Assembly (NCBI GenBank): GCA_024643325.1 | Contig: JAHEND010000001.1 | Coordinates: 1 to 64,000, forward strand | Origin: Sediminicola sp. | GTDB lineage: Bacteria; Bacteroidota; Bacteroidia; Flavobacteriales; Flavobacteriaceae | Length of the DNA stretch: 64,000 bases | Reading direction: 5' to 3' | Part shown: positions 16,029 through 25,535 of the stretch, one piece after another | How positions within the stretch are numbered: the stretch's first letter is position 1 | Layout of the letters: each line of letters begins with the position of its first letter | Program-made: the position numbers and the translations under genes | Notes under the pieces: generated by a model | Database searches by the model: none | What the model was told of the DNA's origin: nothing | What the model saw: the letters and a program-made list of their open reading frames with translations, nothing else

Positions 16029-16730
16029 ATGGGAGGTTCTTATACACATATGCCCTTTGAAACGCCTAAATTGAAAGTTTGCGGCATGAGGGTCCCGGAA
16101 AATATTAGTGCTGTGGCGGCACTAACACCTCATTATATGGGTTTTATTTTTTGGAAACCCTCCAAACGGTATATTAAAAATACTATTCCTAAAATAGATC
16201 CCAGTATTCAAAAAATAGGCGTTTTTGTAAAGGCGAGCCCTGATTTCATTGTAAAAACAGTCCAAGAAAATGATTTACAAGGGGTGCAATTGCACGGAGG
16301 TGAAACCCCAGAAGATTGCAAAACAGTACTTGAGGCTTGGGAAAAACAACCCGACGCTAACAAGACACCTCTGATACTTATTAAAGCCTTTTCAGTGAAA
16401 GACGAATTTGACTTTTCCTTATTGGCACCTTACGAAGCCTATTGTGATTTTTTCCTTTTTGACACCAAAGGAAAACTCCCCGGAGGCAATGGTTATACCT
16501 TTTCTTGGGAACTTTTGGCCGCATATCCAAGCAATACGCCATACTTTTTGAGTGGTGGCATTGGTTTAGCACAAGCAACTGATTTAGCTAAATTTTTAGA
16601 AAGCAAAGCCTCAAAAATGTGTGCTGTTATAGATGTAAATAGTACTTTTGAAACAGAAGACTATACTAAAAACACCCAGGATTTAAACCTATTTATAAAC
16701 GCCTTAAAAAATAGATTCTCTACAGAATAA
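16029..16730 (+). CDS. trpF: phosphoribosylanthranilate isomerase
   Basis: Amadori isomerisation of phosphoribosylanthranilate. The TIM-barrel start LKVCGMRVPENISAV carries the catalytic Cys, and IGVFVKASPDFIV, LQGVQLHGGE, FLFDTKGKLPGGNG (catalytic Asp) and FLSGGIG follow. 233 residues from the first ATG. The second ATG at 16050 (MPFETPKLKVCG) may be the real start; a GGGAGGT lies 12 nt before it, a spacing too long to count as a convincing SD. Confidence 0.96.
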   Translation: MGGSYTHMPFETPKLKVCGMRVPENISAVAALTPHYMGFIFWKPSKRYIKNTIPKIDPSIQKIGVFVKASPDFIVKTVQENDLQGVQLHGGETPEDCKTVLEAWEKQPDANKTPLILIKAFSVKDEFDFSLLAPYEAYCDFFLFDTKGKLPGGNGYTFSWELLAAYPSNTPYFLSGGIGLAQATDLAKFLESKASKMCAVIDVNSTFETEDYTKNTQDLNLFINALKNRFSTE

Positions 16731-16736
16731 AACGCT

Positions 16737-17924
16737 ATGAAAAAGACTTACCACGTAGATGAAAATGGATATTACGGTTCCTTTGGAGGCGCCTATATTC
16801 CTGAAATGCTATTTCCCAATACTGAAGAACTCAGGACCCAATATCTTGACATTATGGGCTCTGAAAGTTTCAAAAAAGAATTTGACGCCCTTCTTAAGGA
16901 TTATGTAGGGAGACCTACTCCACTCTATTTTGCCAAGAGACTCTCAGCGCTTTACAACACTAAGATCTATCTTAAAAGAGAAGATTTATGCCATACTGGA
17001 GCGCATAAGGTAAACAATACCATTGGCCAAATCCTAATGGCTAAAAGACTGGGTAAAACAAGAATCATTGCAGAGACCGGAGCTGGGCAACACGGTGTAG
17101 CCACTGCTACTGTTTGTGCGCTAATGGGCATGGAATGTGTGGTCTATATGGGGGCCGTAGACATTAAAAGACAGGCACCAAACGTCGCTAGAATGAAAAT
17201 GCTAGGAGCTACTGTTCGGGCCGCTGAATCTGGCAGTAAGACACTTAAAGATGCGACCAATGAGGCCATAAGAGATTGGATAAACAACCCAGTGAACACC
17301 CATTATATTATTGGGTCTGTTGTAGGGCCACACCCTTATCCAGATATGGTAGCTCGTTTCCAATCGGTGATTTCTCAAGAGATCAAAAGCCAGTTATTGG
17401 AAAAAGAAGGACGAGAAAATCCAGACCATGTAGTGGCCTGTGTGGGCGGAGGAAGTAATGCTGCAGGAGCTTATTACCATTTTTTAGACACCCCTGAAGT
17501 CAATATTATAGCGGTAGAGGCCGCAGGCAAAGGAATTCACACCGGAGAAAGTGCTGCTACCTCTGCACTGGGAAAAGAAGGCATTATTCACGGAAGTAAA
17601 ACCCTATTGATGCAAACCCAAGACGGGCAAATTACGGAGCCTTATTCTATCTCTGCAGGCTTGGATTACCCTGGAGTAGGCCCAATGCATGCGCATTTGT
17701 TTGAATCTAAGCGTGCCGAATTTATTTCAGTAACGGATCAGGATGCTATGGCTGCCGGATTACTGGTCTCTAAAATGGAGGGTATTATCCCTGCCATTGA
17801 GACCTCTCATGCCTTTGCCATTTTTGAAAACAGACCCTTTGGTAAAGAAGAAGTGGTGGTGGTTAACTTATCTGGCCGTGGAGATAAAGATTTGAATACC
17901 TATATAGATTATTTTAAATTATGA
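16737..17924 (+). CDS. trpB: tryptophan synthase beta chain
   Basis: Joins indole and serine to tryptophan using PLP. 395 residues, the TrpB1 length. The PLP lysine is K91 in [29 protein letters not shown] and the phosphate loop VGGGSNAAG are present. The N-terminal [15 protein letters not shown] is diagnostic. Its stop overlaps the trpA ATG (ATGA), so the two subunits are translationally coupled. Confidence 0.99.
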   Translation: MKKTYHVDENGYYGSFGGAYIPEMLFPNTEELRTQYLDIMGSESFKKEFDALLKDYVGRPTPLYFAKRLSALYNTKIYLKREDLCHTGAHKVNNTIGQILMAKRLGKTRIIAETGAGQHGVATATVCALMGMECVVYMGAVDIKRQAPNVARMKMLGATVRAAESGSKTLKDATNEAIRDWINNPVNTHYIIGSVVGPHPYPDMVARFQSVISQEIKSQLLEKEGRENPDHVVACVGGGSNAAGAYYHFLDTPEVNIIAVEAAGKGIHTGESAATSALGKEGIIHGSKTLLMQTQDGQITEPYSISAGLDYPGVGPMHAHLFESKRAEFISVTDQDAMAAGLLVSKMEGIIPAIETSHAFAIFENRPFGKEEVVVVNLSGRGDKDLNTYIDYFKL

Positions 17925-18691
17925 GTAACAGAATAAATCAAAGAATGGCAGACCCTAAAAAAGTCTTGTCCATCTATTTTACGGCAGGCTATCCTGAAAA
18001 AGAAGACACGGTGAAGGTCTTGAGTCAACTGCAAGAAGCGGGCGTAGATCTAGTAGAAATAGGACTTCCATTTAGCGACCCTTTGGCAGACGGCCCCACC
18101 ATTCAGGACAGCTCAACTACTGCCCTAAAAAATGGCATGAACACTCAGTTGCTCTTTGATCAACTAAAAGACATTCGAAAAAGTATTCACATTCCTCTAA
18201 TTGTAATGGGCTATTTTAACCCCATGCTACAATACGGCGTAGACGCCTTTTTGAATCAGTGTGCCCAAATAGGAATCGACGGGATTATTATGCCAGACCT
18301 GCCCTTAGCAGAATATGAGCAGCACTATAAAAAGCTTTACGAAAAACACGGCATAAAAAATATTTTTTTAATCACCCCTCAAACTTCAGATACACGAATT
18401 AAAGCGATTGACCAGGCGTCAGACAGTTTTATTTATCTAGTGAGTACGGCAAGTGTGACGGGAAGCAAAAGTGGTTTTGGAGAAGAACAAGAAGCATATT
18501 TTGAAAGAATTGCCCAAATGAATCTCAAAAACCCCTTAGTGGTTGGTTTCGGAATTCATGACGCAAATACGTTCTCTCAAGCTACAAAACATACCTCTGG
18601 AGCCATTATAGGCTCTGCTTTTATTAAGACTATTACTGAAAAAGGACTTGCGGGAATAAGCCCGTTCATAAAAAGTCTACGACCAGACTAG
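17921..18691 (+). CDS. trpA: tryptophan synthase alpha chain
   Basis: Cleaves indole-3-glycerol phosphate and channels indole to TrpB. 256 residues. [18 protein letters not shown] contains the catalytic Glu; [14 protein letters not shown] holds the second catalytic Asp; STASVTGSK and the C-terminal [12 protein letters not shown] form the phosphate site. Last gene of the trpEGDCFBA operon. No typical terminator follows; the gap holds a short inverted repeat and two direct repeats. Confidence 0.98.
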   Translation: MSNRINQRMADPKKVLSIYFTAGYPEKEDTVKVLSQLQEAGVDLVEIGLPFSDPLADGPTIQDSSTTALKNGMNTQLLFDQLKDIRKSIHIPLIVMGYFNPMLQYGVDAFLNQCAQIGIDGIIMPDLPLAEYEQHYKKLYEKHGIKNIFLITPQTSDTRIKAIDQASDSFIYLVSTASVTGSKSGFGEEQEAYFERIAQMNLKNPLVVGFGIHDANTFSQATKHTSGAIIGSAFIKTITEKGLAGISPFIKSLRPD

Positions 18692-18740
18692 CTCAGCTTC
18701 AAAAAACAGCAGTTATTGATCACAATGCTTTTCTCATCCA

Positions 18741-18806
18741 CAGTTAAGTGTTAACTGCTCAAAACAAATCACTCGAGTATCAATTTTGACCTCTCAAAAC
18801 AAATCA
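18741..18806. repeat. inverted repeat and direct repeats after trpA
   Basis: A perfect 7-bp palindrome CAGTTAA-GTG-TTAACTG (18741-18757) followed by two copies of CTCAAAACAAATCA at 18758-18771 and 18793-18806. The second copy ends one base before the next ATG. The role is unknown; no T-run supports a terminator. Confidence 0.5.
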
Positions 18807-18807
18807 G

Positions 18808-19047
18808 ATGATCTACTTTAAAAAATTTCTAATCAAAAACCTAGGACTTATAGCCCTATTAAGTGTGACCCTAGGCTTGGCTCCTTTTAACCCTGAACCT
18901 CATATCTGGGGCAAAATTAAATGGATCCAAGGTGGCGCCAAAGGTATGCAACTCATTGATTGGTGGGACACCTTTTTCCATGGCGCCCCATTTATATTAT
19001 TAGTCCTCGCACTTATTTTTAAAGGGTTATCTTTATTGGAGAAATAA
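18808..19047 (+). CDS. small two-helix membrane protein, function unknown
   Basis: 79 residues. Two hydrophobic segments: LIKNLGLIALLSVTLGLAPF near the N-terminus and PFILLVLALIFKGLSLL at the C-terminus. Between them lies a conserved-looking loop with the PEPHIWGKIKWIQGG and WWDTFFHGAP blocks. I recall similar short proteins in marine flavobacteria, sometimes labelled with RND transporters, but nothing in the sequence shows transport. It is 18 nt upstream of a secreted M20 peptidase on the same strand and may be co-transcribed with it. Confidence 0.7.
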   Translation: MIYFKKFLIKNLGLIALLSVTLGLAPFNPEPHIWGKIKWIQGGAKGMQLIDWWDTFFHGAPFILLVLALIFKGLSLLEK

Positions 19048-19065
19048 CAAACAAATACCAACCAT

Positions 19066-20562
19066 ATGAAAAACCTCATCCAATTTCTATTCCTGCTTTT
19101 AAGCGCTTTTAGTATTGCTCAGACTACATCTGAGATTAAAAGTCAGGTAAGGCACTCTATAGATGAACTTAGAGATTTTGTGGCTATTCCCAATGACGCA
19201 AATATGCCAGCAGATATCAACAGGAACATCACTTGGCTTACAGATAAATTTTCTGATCGTGGTTTTAATACAACCGTACTTCCCACAGATGGGTTGCCCC
19301 TCTTTTTTGCGGCATTGCCTATGGATCCTGCTAAAAAAACCTTGCTTTTTTATATGCATTTAGACGGCCAACCTGTGGCTCCAGAATTATGGGATCAGGA
19401 TAATCCTTATGAGGTGGTGCTTAAAAAACCAGTCGGTGATCAGTGGGAAACCACTTCTTTTGAAGAATTGAATGAAGATATTCCTATGGACTGGAGGCTT
19501 TATGGCAGGTCTACCTCGGACGACAAGGGACCTATTGTCATGCTTCTAAACAGTCTAGATCTACTGAAAAAAAATAATGTCAGCCTGGCTTTTAACATTA
19601 AGGTGGTCTTAGACGGAGAAGAAGAAAAAAGCAGTAAACCACTAGCTAAGGCAGTAAATACCTATAAAGATTTATTAGAGGCAGATTATTTAATCATTAA
19701 TGACGGCCCTGTTCACGCCTCGGGACAACCTACCATTGTATATGGATGTAGGGGTATTACCACCTTAAGGGTATGGACTTACGGTCCCATAAAACCCCAA
19801 CATTCTGGTCATTATGGAAATTATGCACCCAATCCAGCCTTTGAAATGGCCCACCTCCTATCCAGTTTAAAATCTCCGGATGGAAAGGTATTGGTGGCGG
19901 GTTACTATGATGGTATTGAGTTGAACGAATCTGACAAAGCTGTTTTAAAGGCAGTGCCGGACGCTGCAGAATATATTAACGAGCTATTGGGCATTTACAA
20001 GCCAGATGCGGTGGGTGCTTTTTATCAGGAGGCGCTTCAATTTCCTTCCCTTAATGTGAGAGGAATGGCGAGCGGATGGGTAGGCGACCAAGCCAGAACC
20101 ATTGTCCCAGATATGGCTACTGCTGAAATTGATTTGAGGTTGGTGCCTGAAACTGACGGAGCGCGATTACAAAATCTAGTAGAAGCACATTTGAAAAAAC
20201 AAGGCTATACTATTTTTAATGAAGTTCCTACCAAAGCAGATCTAATGGCCTATCCCAAAGTGATTAGAATCGAGAAAGGATCTGTTACACCTGCTTTTAG
20301 AACAGATCTGAGCCTGCCTTTTGGGGGGCATTTAAAATCTTTATTGGAAGATAATTTCAATACTGAGGTGGTGCAAATTAGAACTATGGGGGGTACCGTT
20401 CCTATTGCGCCTTTTGTAAATGCCTTAAAAATTCCTGCCTATATTTTACCTATGGTAAACCCAGACAACAATCAGCACAGCCCTAATGAAAACCTGAAAA
20501 TTAGTCAGATTGAATACGGAATAAAAACCTTTTACAAGGTATTGAGCAGCCCTTTTGAATAG
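19066..20562 (+). CDS. secreted M20-family metallopeptidase
   Basis: A zinc-dependent exopeptidase or dipeptidase. The N-terminus MKNLIQFLFLLLSAFSIAQT is a signal peptide. The metal-site blocks are FYMHLDGQPVAPELW (His-x-Asp), GRSTSDDKGPIVMLL (bridging Asp) and VVLDGEEEKSS (general-base Glu-Glu). A dimerisation domain is inserted in the middle, and the C-terminal MVNPDNNQHSPNENLKI provides the last metal His. 498 residues. Periplasmic or outer-envelope peptide turnover is likely; substrate unknown. Confidence 0.9.
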   Translation: MKNLIQFLFLLLSAFSIAQTTSEIKSQVRHSIDELRDFVAIPNDANMPADINRNITWLTDKFSDRGFNTTVLPTDGLPLFFAALPMDPAKKTLLFYMHLDGQPVAPELWDQDNPYEVVLKKPVGDQWETTSFEELNEDIPMDWRLYGRSTSDDKGPIVMLLNSLDLLKKNNVSLAFNIKVVLDGEEEKSSKPLAKAVNTYKDLLEADYLIINDGPVHASGQPTIVYGCRGITTLRVWTYGPIKPQHSGHYGNYAPNPAFEMAHLLSSLKSPDGKVLVAGYYDGIELNESDKAVLKAVPDAAEYINELLGIYKPDAVGAFYQEALQFPSLNVRGMASGWVGDQARTIVPDMATAEIDLRLVPETDGARLQNLVEAHLKKQGYTIFNEVPTKADLMAYPKVIRIEKGSVTPAFRTDLSLPFGGHLKSLLEDNFNTEVVQIRTMGGTVPIAPFVNALKIPAYILPMVNPDNNQHSPNENLKISQIEYGIKTFYKVLSSPFE

Positions 20563-20682
20563 GGGCAAAACACCATAAAAATCTGATACTAGGTTTTTAA
20601 CTGTCCTTTTAAACAAGGATTAATATATTTAAAAACTAAGTTAAAATAGAACTGTCTTGAAGTATTACTTTCTTGGAAAAGC

Positions 20683-21444
20683 CTATCTCACAAAGACAGG
20701 TGCCATAGGATCTTTGGTCTCTTCTGCGCTGTAAGAATAGCCTTCTAGGTTAAAGGCTAGTATTCCATCCAGGTCTTGAATATTGTTTTGAATGGAGTAA
20801 CGCACCATAAGTCCTCTCGCTTTCTTAGCATAAAAACTAATGATCTTGAGTTTGTCATTTTTCCAGTCTTTAAACACTGGAGAGACCACTTTCATGTTTA
20901 AGGATTTTGCATCTAAGGCAGAAAAATATTCATTGCTCGCTAGATTCATTAGTGTTTCAGAAGCCTCCATTTGGGCATTCAGATGAGCGGTTAAGGTGTC
21001 CTTCCAAAAACTATACAGGTTCTTATTGGAGCCAATTTCTAGTGAGGTTCCCATCTCCAAACGGTAGGCTTGAATGAGGTCTAGCGGTTTTAACACACCA
21101 TATAAACCAGAGAGAATAAGCAATTGATCTTGTAAGGCATTTACTTCTTTTTCGCTCATTGAAAAAACATCTATACCCTGGTATACATCTCCACTGAAGG
21201 TATAAATTGCGGGTCTCGCGTTGTCTGGAGTAAAGGGCAATGTAAAATCCTGATTGCGCTGCCAGTTAAGTTGAGACAATTTATCTGAGATATTCATTAG
21301 GGTACTCAGATCTTTGGGTTTCTTTTTGGCCAATGTGGTGTTAATGGTCTTGGATTGATCTAGAAATATGGGCTCACTGTAGTGAGTGGTCGGAAGGGCT
21401 GTTTCAAAATCTAAAGACTTGGCAGGCGATATAATGAATTTCAT
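20683..21444 (-). CDS. yaaA: YaaA-family peroxide stress protein
   Basis: In E. coli YaaA lowers free iron and limits DNA damage under hydrogen peroxide stress. 253 residues match the family. It begins MKFIISPAKSLDFET, a diagnostic N-terminus, and carries FSGDVYQGIDVFSMS, LYGVLKPLDLIQAYRLEMGT and FYAKKARGLMVRY. It stands convergent to the M20 peptidase and 64 nt upstream of the rluD stop in direction of transcription. Function here is by family only. Confidence 0.92.
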   Translation of the reverse strand: MKFIISPAKSLDFETALPTTHYSEPIFLDQSKTINTTLAKKKPKDLSTLMNISDKLSQLNWQRNQDFTLPFTPDNARPAIYTFSGDVYQGIDVFSMSEKEVNALQDQLLILSGLYGVLKPLDLIQAYRLEMGTSLEIGSNKNLYSFWKDTLTAHLNAQMEASETLMNLASNEYFSALDAKSLNMKVVSPVFKDWKNDKLKIISFYAKKARGLMVRYSIQNNIQDLDGILAFNLEGYSYSAEETKDPMAPVFVR

Positions 21445-21508
21445 AGCAAATGAATTTTAGCATAAAAATACAGGTTTTTAGTGATTTTTAAAAACCACTA
21501 AAAAAGGC

Positions 21509-22558
21509 TTATTCTTGCTGGTGTTGTGAGTAAGCGCGCCACTTTTCAATACAGCTTAGCATGTCTTCTGGAATGGGAGTGTTAAAACGCATGAGCTCAC
21601 CAGAGCTCGGATGCACAAAACCTAGGGTTTTGGCATGCAAGGCCTGTCTGGGCAGAGCCTTAAAAGCGTTGTCTACAAACTGCTTGTATTTAGTAAAAGT
21701 GGTGCCTTTTAAAATTTTCTCTCCACCATAGCGCTCGTCATTGAAAAGTGTATGACCAATGTGCTTCATATGAGCCCTAATCTGATGGGTCCTACCTGTT
21801 TCTAAAACACAGGAGACAAGGGTCACATAACCCAATCGTTCAATCACTTTATAATGGGTAACGGCTTCTTTTCCTTGATCTCCTTCTGGAAAAACAGCCA
21901 TTTGAAGCCTGTTCTTTGGGTGTCTTCCTATATGACCCCTCACCGTCCCTTGATCTTCCTCTACATTGCCCCACACAATAGCCACGTATTCTCGCTCAGA
22001 GGTTTTGTCAAAAAACTGCTTGGCTAAATGAGTCATGGCTTTGGAGGTTTTTGCCACTACCAGTAAACCAGAGGTGTCTTTATCTATCCTATGTACAAGC
22101 CCAGGTCTGTCATCTGAATTTAAAGGAAGATCTTTTATGTGAAATAATAGGGCGTTAATTAAGGTACCTGAGTAATTTCCATGACCTGGGTGCACTACCA
22201 TACCCGGTGGTTTATTAACCACCATAAGGTCCGAGTCTTCATAGACTACATCTAGAGGAATGTCTTCTGGAGCCAGGAGGAATTCATAAGGAGGATGGGT
22301 AAACATGACCTTAATTTCGTCTCCAGATTTTACCTTGTAATTCTGCTTCACCACCTGATCATTGACCCAAATATGGCCTTCTTTTGCTGCTTGCTGAATT
22401 TTATTCCGTGTGGCATTCTCAATGAAATTCATGAGATATTTATCAATCCTTAGCGGCTCTTGCCCTTTGGAGGCTGTAAAAGAGAAATGCTCAAATAAAT
22501 CTTCAGATTCCTGATCTTTGTAAGCATCTATTGGCGTGTTTTGATCTGTTTGAGACAT
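21509..22558 (-). CDS. rluD: RluD-type 23S rRNA pseudouridine synthase
   Basis: Converts specific uridines of 23S rRNA helix 69 to pseudouridine in the RluD subfamily. I start at MSQTDQNTPIDAY (22558), because the nine residues before it look like non-coding extension. About 349 residues: an S4 RNA-binding domain (RIDKYLMNFIENATRNKIQQA), then the catalytic domain with GLVHRIDKDTSGLLVVAKT, holding the catalytic Asp, and ETGRTHQIRAHMKHIGH. It is followed upstream by the PASTA gene, a frequent neighbour in flavobacteria. Confidence 0.93.
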   Translation of the reverse strand: MSQTDQNTPIDAYKDQESEDLFEHFSFTASKGQEPLRIDKYLMNFIENATRNKIQQAAKEGHIWVNDQVVKQNYKVKSGDEIKVMFTHPPYEFLLAPEDIPLDVVYEDSDLMVVNKPPGMVVHPGHGNYSGTLINALLFHIKDLPLNSDDRPGLVHRIDKDTSGLLVVAKTSKAMTHLAKQFFDKTSEREYVAIVWGNVEEDQGTVRGHIGRHPKNRLQMAVFPEGDQGKEAVTHYKVIERLGYVTLVSCVLETGRTHQIRAHMKHIGHTLFNDERYGGEKILKGTTFTKYKQFVDNAFKALPRQALHAKTLGFVHPSSGELMRFNTPIPEDMLSCIEKWRAYSQHQQE

Positions 22559-22682
22559 GATTGATGGGATAATAAAAACTAGCAATGAAAAACTAGAGAT
22601 CTTCTCTAATTTAAATACACAATTTATATTCGATTAATTTCTATTCAATTGATTTCGGCCATTTTAAACTAGGCTCAAAGTT

Positions 22683-23279
22683 TTATTCTGGTATGGTCTG
22701 GTTTAAATTTGGCGTACCGTTTTCTGGTCTGTTACCATTTCCACAAATAAGTTCTATTTCTGACATCTTAGGTAATTTAAAACCTGGTTTAATGAATTTG
22801 CTCTGATACTTAACTCCATAGACCATATTCTTTCCTAAGGCGTCTATATAAGTGACTTTTTCTATTTTTAATCCAACCGCTTGTAACTTAGAGGTGGCAT
22901 TTCTTTGCGTTACTTGAACCAGTTCTGGCAAACTTATGTTGGCATAGCCCGATGGATTTAACTGCAAGTATATTTTCTTGTTTGCTTTAACCTCACTTCC
23001 TGGCTTTGGACTTTGACTAATTACTGCATTTTTAGGAAAATCGCTTCTAAAATTAGCTGAGTCAATGACTTGAAATCTAAGTGATTGAGCAGCTAAAATA
23101 TGAGCTACCTCAGTAATCTCTTTTTTAGTTAAATCTGGTACAACAATATAATTACCATGTTCTGTAGTCCAAGCCAACATTTGCATACTGATGACCACAA
23201 CAAGTAATAGTACCAAGAAGGCACCAAAGATTTGTTTTAAAAAAAACCGGCTTTTTAAAAAAAGTATACTATTTTTCAT
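22683..23279 (-). CDS. PASTA-domain membrane protein
   Basis: I start at MKNSILFLKSRFFLK (23279), because a -7 element lies 18 nt upstream of it and the longer ORF adds only a short odd extension. One transmembrane helix (IFGAFLVLLLVVVISMQML) is followed by two or three periplasmic PASTA repeats, for example VPDLTKKEITEVAHIL with VISQSPKPGSEVKANKKI, and LPELVQVTQRNATSKLQ. PASTA domains bind peptidoglycan stem peptides or muropeptides. There is no kinase domain. It is divergent from ddl, which makes a cell-wall role plausible. Confidence 0.88.
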   Translation of the reverse strand: MKNSILFLKSRFFLKQIFGAFLVLLLVVVISMQMLAWTTEHGNYIVVPDLTKKEITEVAHILAAQSLRFQVIDSANFRSDFPKNAVISQSPKPGSEVKANKKIYLQLNPSGYANISLPELVQVTQRNATSKLQAVGLKIEKVTYIDALGKNMVYGVKYQSKFIKPGFKLPKMSEIELICGNGNRPENGTPNLNQTIPE

Positions 23280-23297
23280 TGCGCTTAGCGATTGCCA

Positions 23298-23305
23298 CAA
23301 AGATA
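23298..23305 (-). promoter_or_regulatory. -7 promoter element of the PASTA gene
   Basis: TATCTTTG on the minus strand, 18 nt before the ATG at 23279. It supports the shorter start. I do not see a matching element for ddl on the other strand. Confidence 0.5.
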
Positions 23306-23362
23306 GCAAAACCTTTGTGTTAGTAATTCTCAGTATTAGATAATTTATAAAAGTGTTTTCTG

Positions 23363-24334
23363 ATGAAAAAAACCATTGCAGTGATTATGGGAGGGTACAC
23401 CAGTGAATTTGAAATTTCACTAAAAAGCGGCTCTGTAGTTGCAGCTCATTTAGATCCTGAAAAATACGAAGTATACCCTATAGTAATTTCAAAAAATAGG
23501 TGGACCTATACTACTGATCACGGCGCAGTGTATCCTATTCAAAAGGGAAATTTCAGTCTGGAACTCCCTCACAAGCAAGTGTTGTTTGACGGTGTTTTCA
23601 ATGCCATTCACGGAAGCCCTGGAGAAGATGGTAAAATTCAAGCTTACTTAGAACTTTTGGGTATTCCCCAAACTGCTTGTGATTTTTATCAAGCCGCGCT
23701 TACCTACAACAAAAGAGATTTGTTAAGTGTGCTAAAGCCCTATGGAATTGCCATGGCGAAATCTTTTTATCTGAACTATGGTGACCCCATAAATCATGAG
23801 GCTATTATTCAAAAAGTTGGTTTACCTTGTTTTGTAAAAGCCAATAGATCAGGAAGTAGTTTTGGTATTAGTAAGGTATTTGCAATAGATCAGATGGAGG
23901 CTGCACTTGAGATTGCTTTTAAAGAAGATAAAGAGGTGATTATTGAAGAGGCCTTGGTGGGAAGAGAGGTGTCTGTGGGAGTGATTCAATACAAAGGTAA
24001 AACAAAGGTATTGCCTATTACAGAAATTATAAGTGAAAACGACTTTTTTGACTATGAGGCAAAATACGAAGGAAAATCCACAGAAATTACCCCTGCTAAA
24101 TTAAATCCTGAAGTGGAACAAAATATTATTGCTGTAGCTACATTTGTTTATAACACATTGAAATTAAAAGGCTACACCAGATCTGAATTTATTTTAGTCA
24201 ACAATGTTCCGCATCTATTAGAAGTAAATACAACACCGGGAATGACCCAACACAGCATACTACCTCAGCAAGCAAAAGAGGCTGGAATTTCGCTTCCTCA
24301 ATTATTTGAAAGCGCCCTTGAATCTATATGGTAA
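23363..24334 (+). CDS. ddl: D-alanine-D-alanine ligase
   Basis: Forms the D-Ala-D-Ala dipeptide of peptidoglycan precursors with ATP. 323 residues of the ATP-grasp fold. KKTIAVIMGGYTSEFEISLKS at the start, FNAIHGSPGEDGKIQAYLE, CFVKANRSGSSFGISKV, IIEEALVGREVSVGVIQ and the C-terminal LLEVNTTPGMTQHSIL (metal-binding Asn/Glu region) are all typical. It is divergent from the PASTA gene and 92 nt before coaD. Confidence 0.97.
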   Translation: MKKTIAVIMGGYTSEFEISLKSGSVVAAHLDPEKYEVYPIVISKNRWTYTTDHGAVYPIQKGNFSLELPHKQVLFDGVFNAIHGSPGEDGKIQAYLELLGIPQTACDFYQAALTYNKRDLLSVLKPYGIAMAKSFYLNYGDPINHEAIIQKVGLPCFVKANRSGSSFGISKVFAIDQMEAALEIAFKEDKEVIIEEALVGREVSVGVIQYKGKTKVLPITEIISENDFFDYEAKYEGKSTEITPAKLNPEVEQNIIAVATFVYNTLKLKGYTRSEFILVNNVPHLLEVNTTPGMTQHSILPQQAKEAGISLPQLFESALESIW

Positions 24335-24414
24335 TTATTTATTATGCTGTATTTAGAAATTGGCCATACTAGCGCTTGAAAAGCAAGCATATTTAAAGCT
24401 AAAACTAAATTGTT

Positions 24415-24422
24415 TAATTTTG
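24415..24422 (+). promoter_or_regulatory. -7 promoter element of coaD
   Basis: TAATTTTG matches TAnnTTTG and lies exactly 4 nt before the coaD ATG, so the mRNA would be leaderless or nearly so. Confidence 0.5.
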
Positions 24423-24426
24423 TTGC

Positions 24427-24897
24427 ATGGATAAAAAAATAGCTGTTTTCCCGGGATCCTTTGATCCACTTACCCTTGGGCATTTAGATGTCATACAAAG
24501 AGGCATTACTCTTTTTGACAGACTTATTATTGCCATCGGGGTAAATACGGATAAAAAGTATATGTTTTCATTAGAAGAGCGATTGGAAATACTCCGCGAA
24601 ACATTTAAAGACGAGCCCAAAATTAGCGTTCATACGTACAGCGGTTTAACGGTAGATTTCTGTAAAGATATTAAAGCAAACTTTATTCTTAGAGGACTCA
24701 GAAATCCTGCTGATTTTGAATTTGAAAAAGCTATTGCCCATACCAATAGAAAGCTCTCCGAAATTGAAACCGTTTTTTTACTCACCTCATCAGGTAAATC
24801 GTATATCAGTTCTTCAATTGTTAGAGATGTTATAAGACACGGAGGTGATTATTCAGGGCTAGTTCCAAAAGCAGTATTAAATATTTCAAGAGAATAG
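24427..24897 (+). CDS. coaD: phosphopantetheine adenylyltransferase
   Basis: Adds AMP to 4'-phosphopantetheine, the fourth step of coenzyme A synthesis. 156 residues, the usual size. The nucleotidyltransferase motif is PGSFDPLTLGHLDVI (TxGH form), then ILRGLRNPADFEFEKAIAHTN and the SSGKSYISSSIVRD block (ISSS). It is convergent with a NUDIX gene and seems to have its own promoter right at the start codon. Confidence 0.97.
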   Translation: MDKKIAVFPGSFDPLTLGHLDVIQRGITLFDRLIIAIGVNTDKKYMFSLEERLEILRETFKDEPKISVHTYSGLTVDFCKDIKANFILRGLRNPADFEFEKAIAHTNRKLSEIETVFLLTSSGKSYISSSIVRDVIRHGGDYSGLVPKAVLNISRE

Positions 24898-24943
24898 CCT
24901 GAATATAAACCTAATTAGACCAACAAAGTTTTTAATCCCATAT

Positions 24944-25528
24944 CTATTCAAATAAAACTTTAATGTTGGTGAAAGAGTTCTGTAGGGCCTTTTTAATTTT
25001 ATCTGGACCTTTCCACTTCACTTTAACAATACCTTCTTCTAATTGCCCCAGTAAAGGCCCCTTATAAGAAGTTTTCATGGCAAACCAGTGCACTTCTTTA
25101 AGTTTGTATTGCCCGTTTCTCTTGAATATGTGATAGGTAGTTCTCAAGAAGTTTTCAATCTCCAGCCCTTTTACACCAGTTTCCTCCTCTACTTCTCTTA
25201 ATGCGGCAGCTTCAATAGTCTCCCCCTTGTCTACTTTACCTTTTGGCAAATCCCACTTATCATTTCTATATATAAAAAGTACCTTTCCTTGTGGATTAGT
25301 TACTACACCTCCTGCCGCTACAACCCTAGGTATGGTCTTAGAAAACTTGTTTAATATTTCTTCGTGGTTGGGATGGTATATATATGCTTTGTCCAGCTTC
25401 TTTTTAGAAAGTGCTAAAATGGCCTTTTGAATCGCTTCCTCATTTAATGGAAAATAAGTACTTTCTTCAGATTCCGCCAGTTTATTTGTCAGAATCATAG
25501 GAGATTCATTCACAAAAACTTTATACAT
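24944..25528 (-). CDS. NUDIX hydrolase
   Basis: Hydrolyses a nucleoside diphosphate linked to another moiety. The Nudix box is complete: GKVDKGETIEAAALREVEEE with TGV following. 194 residues: an N-terminal region of about 65 residues that I do not recognise, then the Nudix fold from RVVAAGGVVTNPQGKVLFIY. It is divergent from pyrE with only 7 nt between the start codons, so each promoter must lie in the other's coding region. Substrate unknown. Confidence 0.9.
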   Translation of the reverse strand: MYKVFVNESPMILTNKLAESEESTYFPLNEEAIQKAILALSKKKLDKAYIYHPNHEEILNKFSKTIPRVVAAGGVVTNPQGKVLFIYRNDKWDLPKGKVDKGETIEAAALREVEEETGVKGLEIENFLRTTYHIFKRNGQYKLKEVHWFAMKTSYKGPLLGQLEEGIVKVKWKGPDKIKKALQNSFTNIKVLFE

Positions 25529-25531
25529 TTG
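25524..25531 (+). promoter_or_regulatory. -7 promoter element of pyrE
   Basis: TACATTTG lies exactly 4 nt before the pyrE ATG and overlaps the start codon of the divergent NUDIX gene, so pyrE mRNA would be leaderless or nearly so. Confidence 0.5.
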
Positions 25532-25535
25532 TGTT

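Noticed and set aside
16031-16052. GGGAGGT before the second trpF ATG as a Shine-Dalgarno
   Set aside because: Spacing of 12 nt is long, it is inside the coding sequence of the first start, and other trp genes have none; it may be chance.
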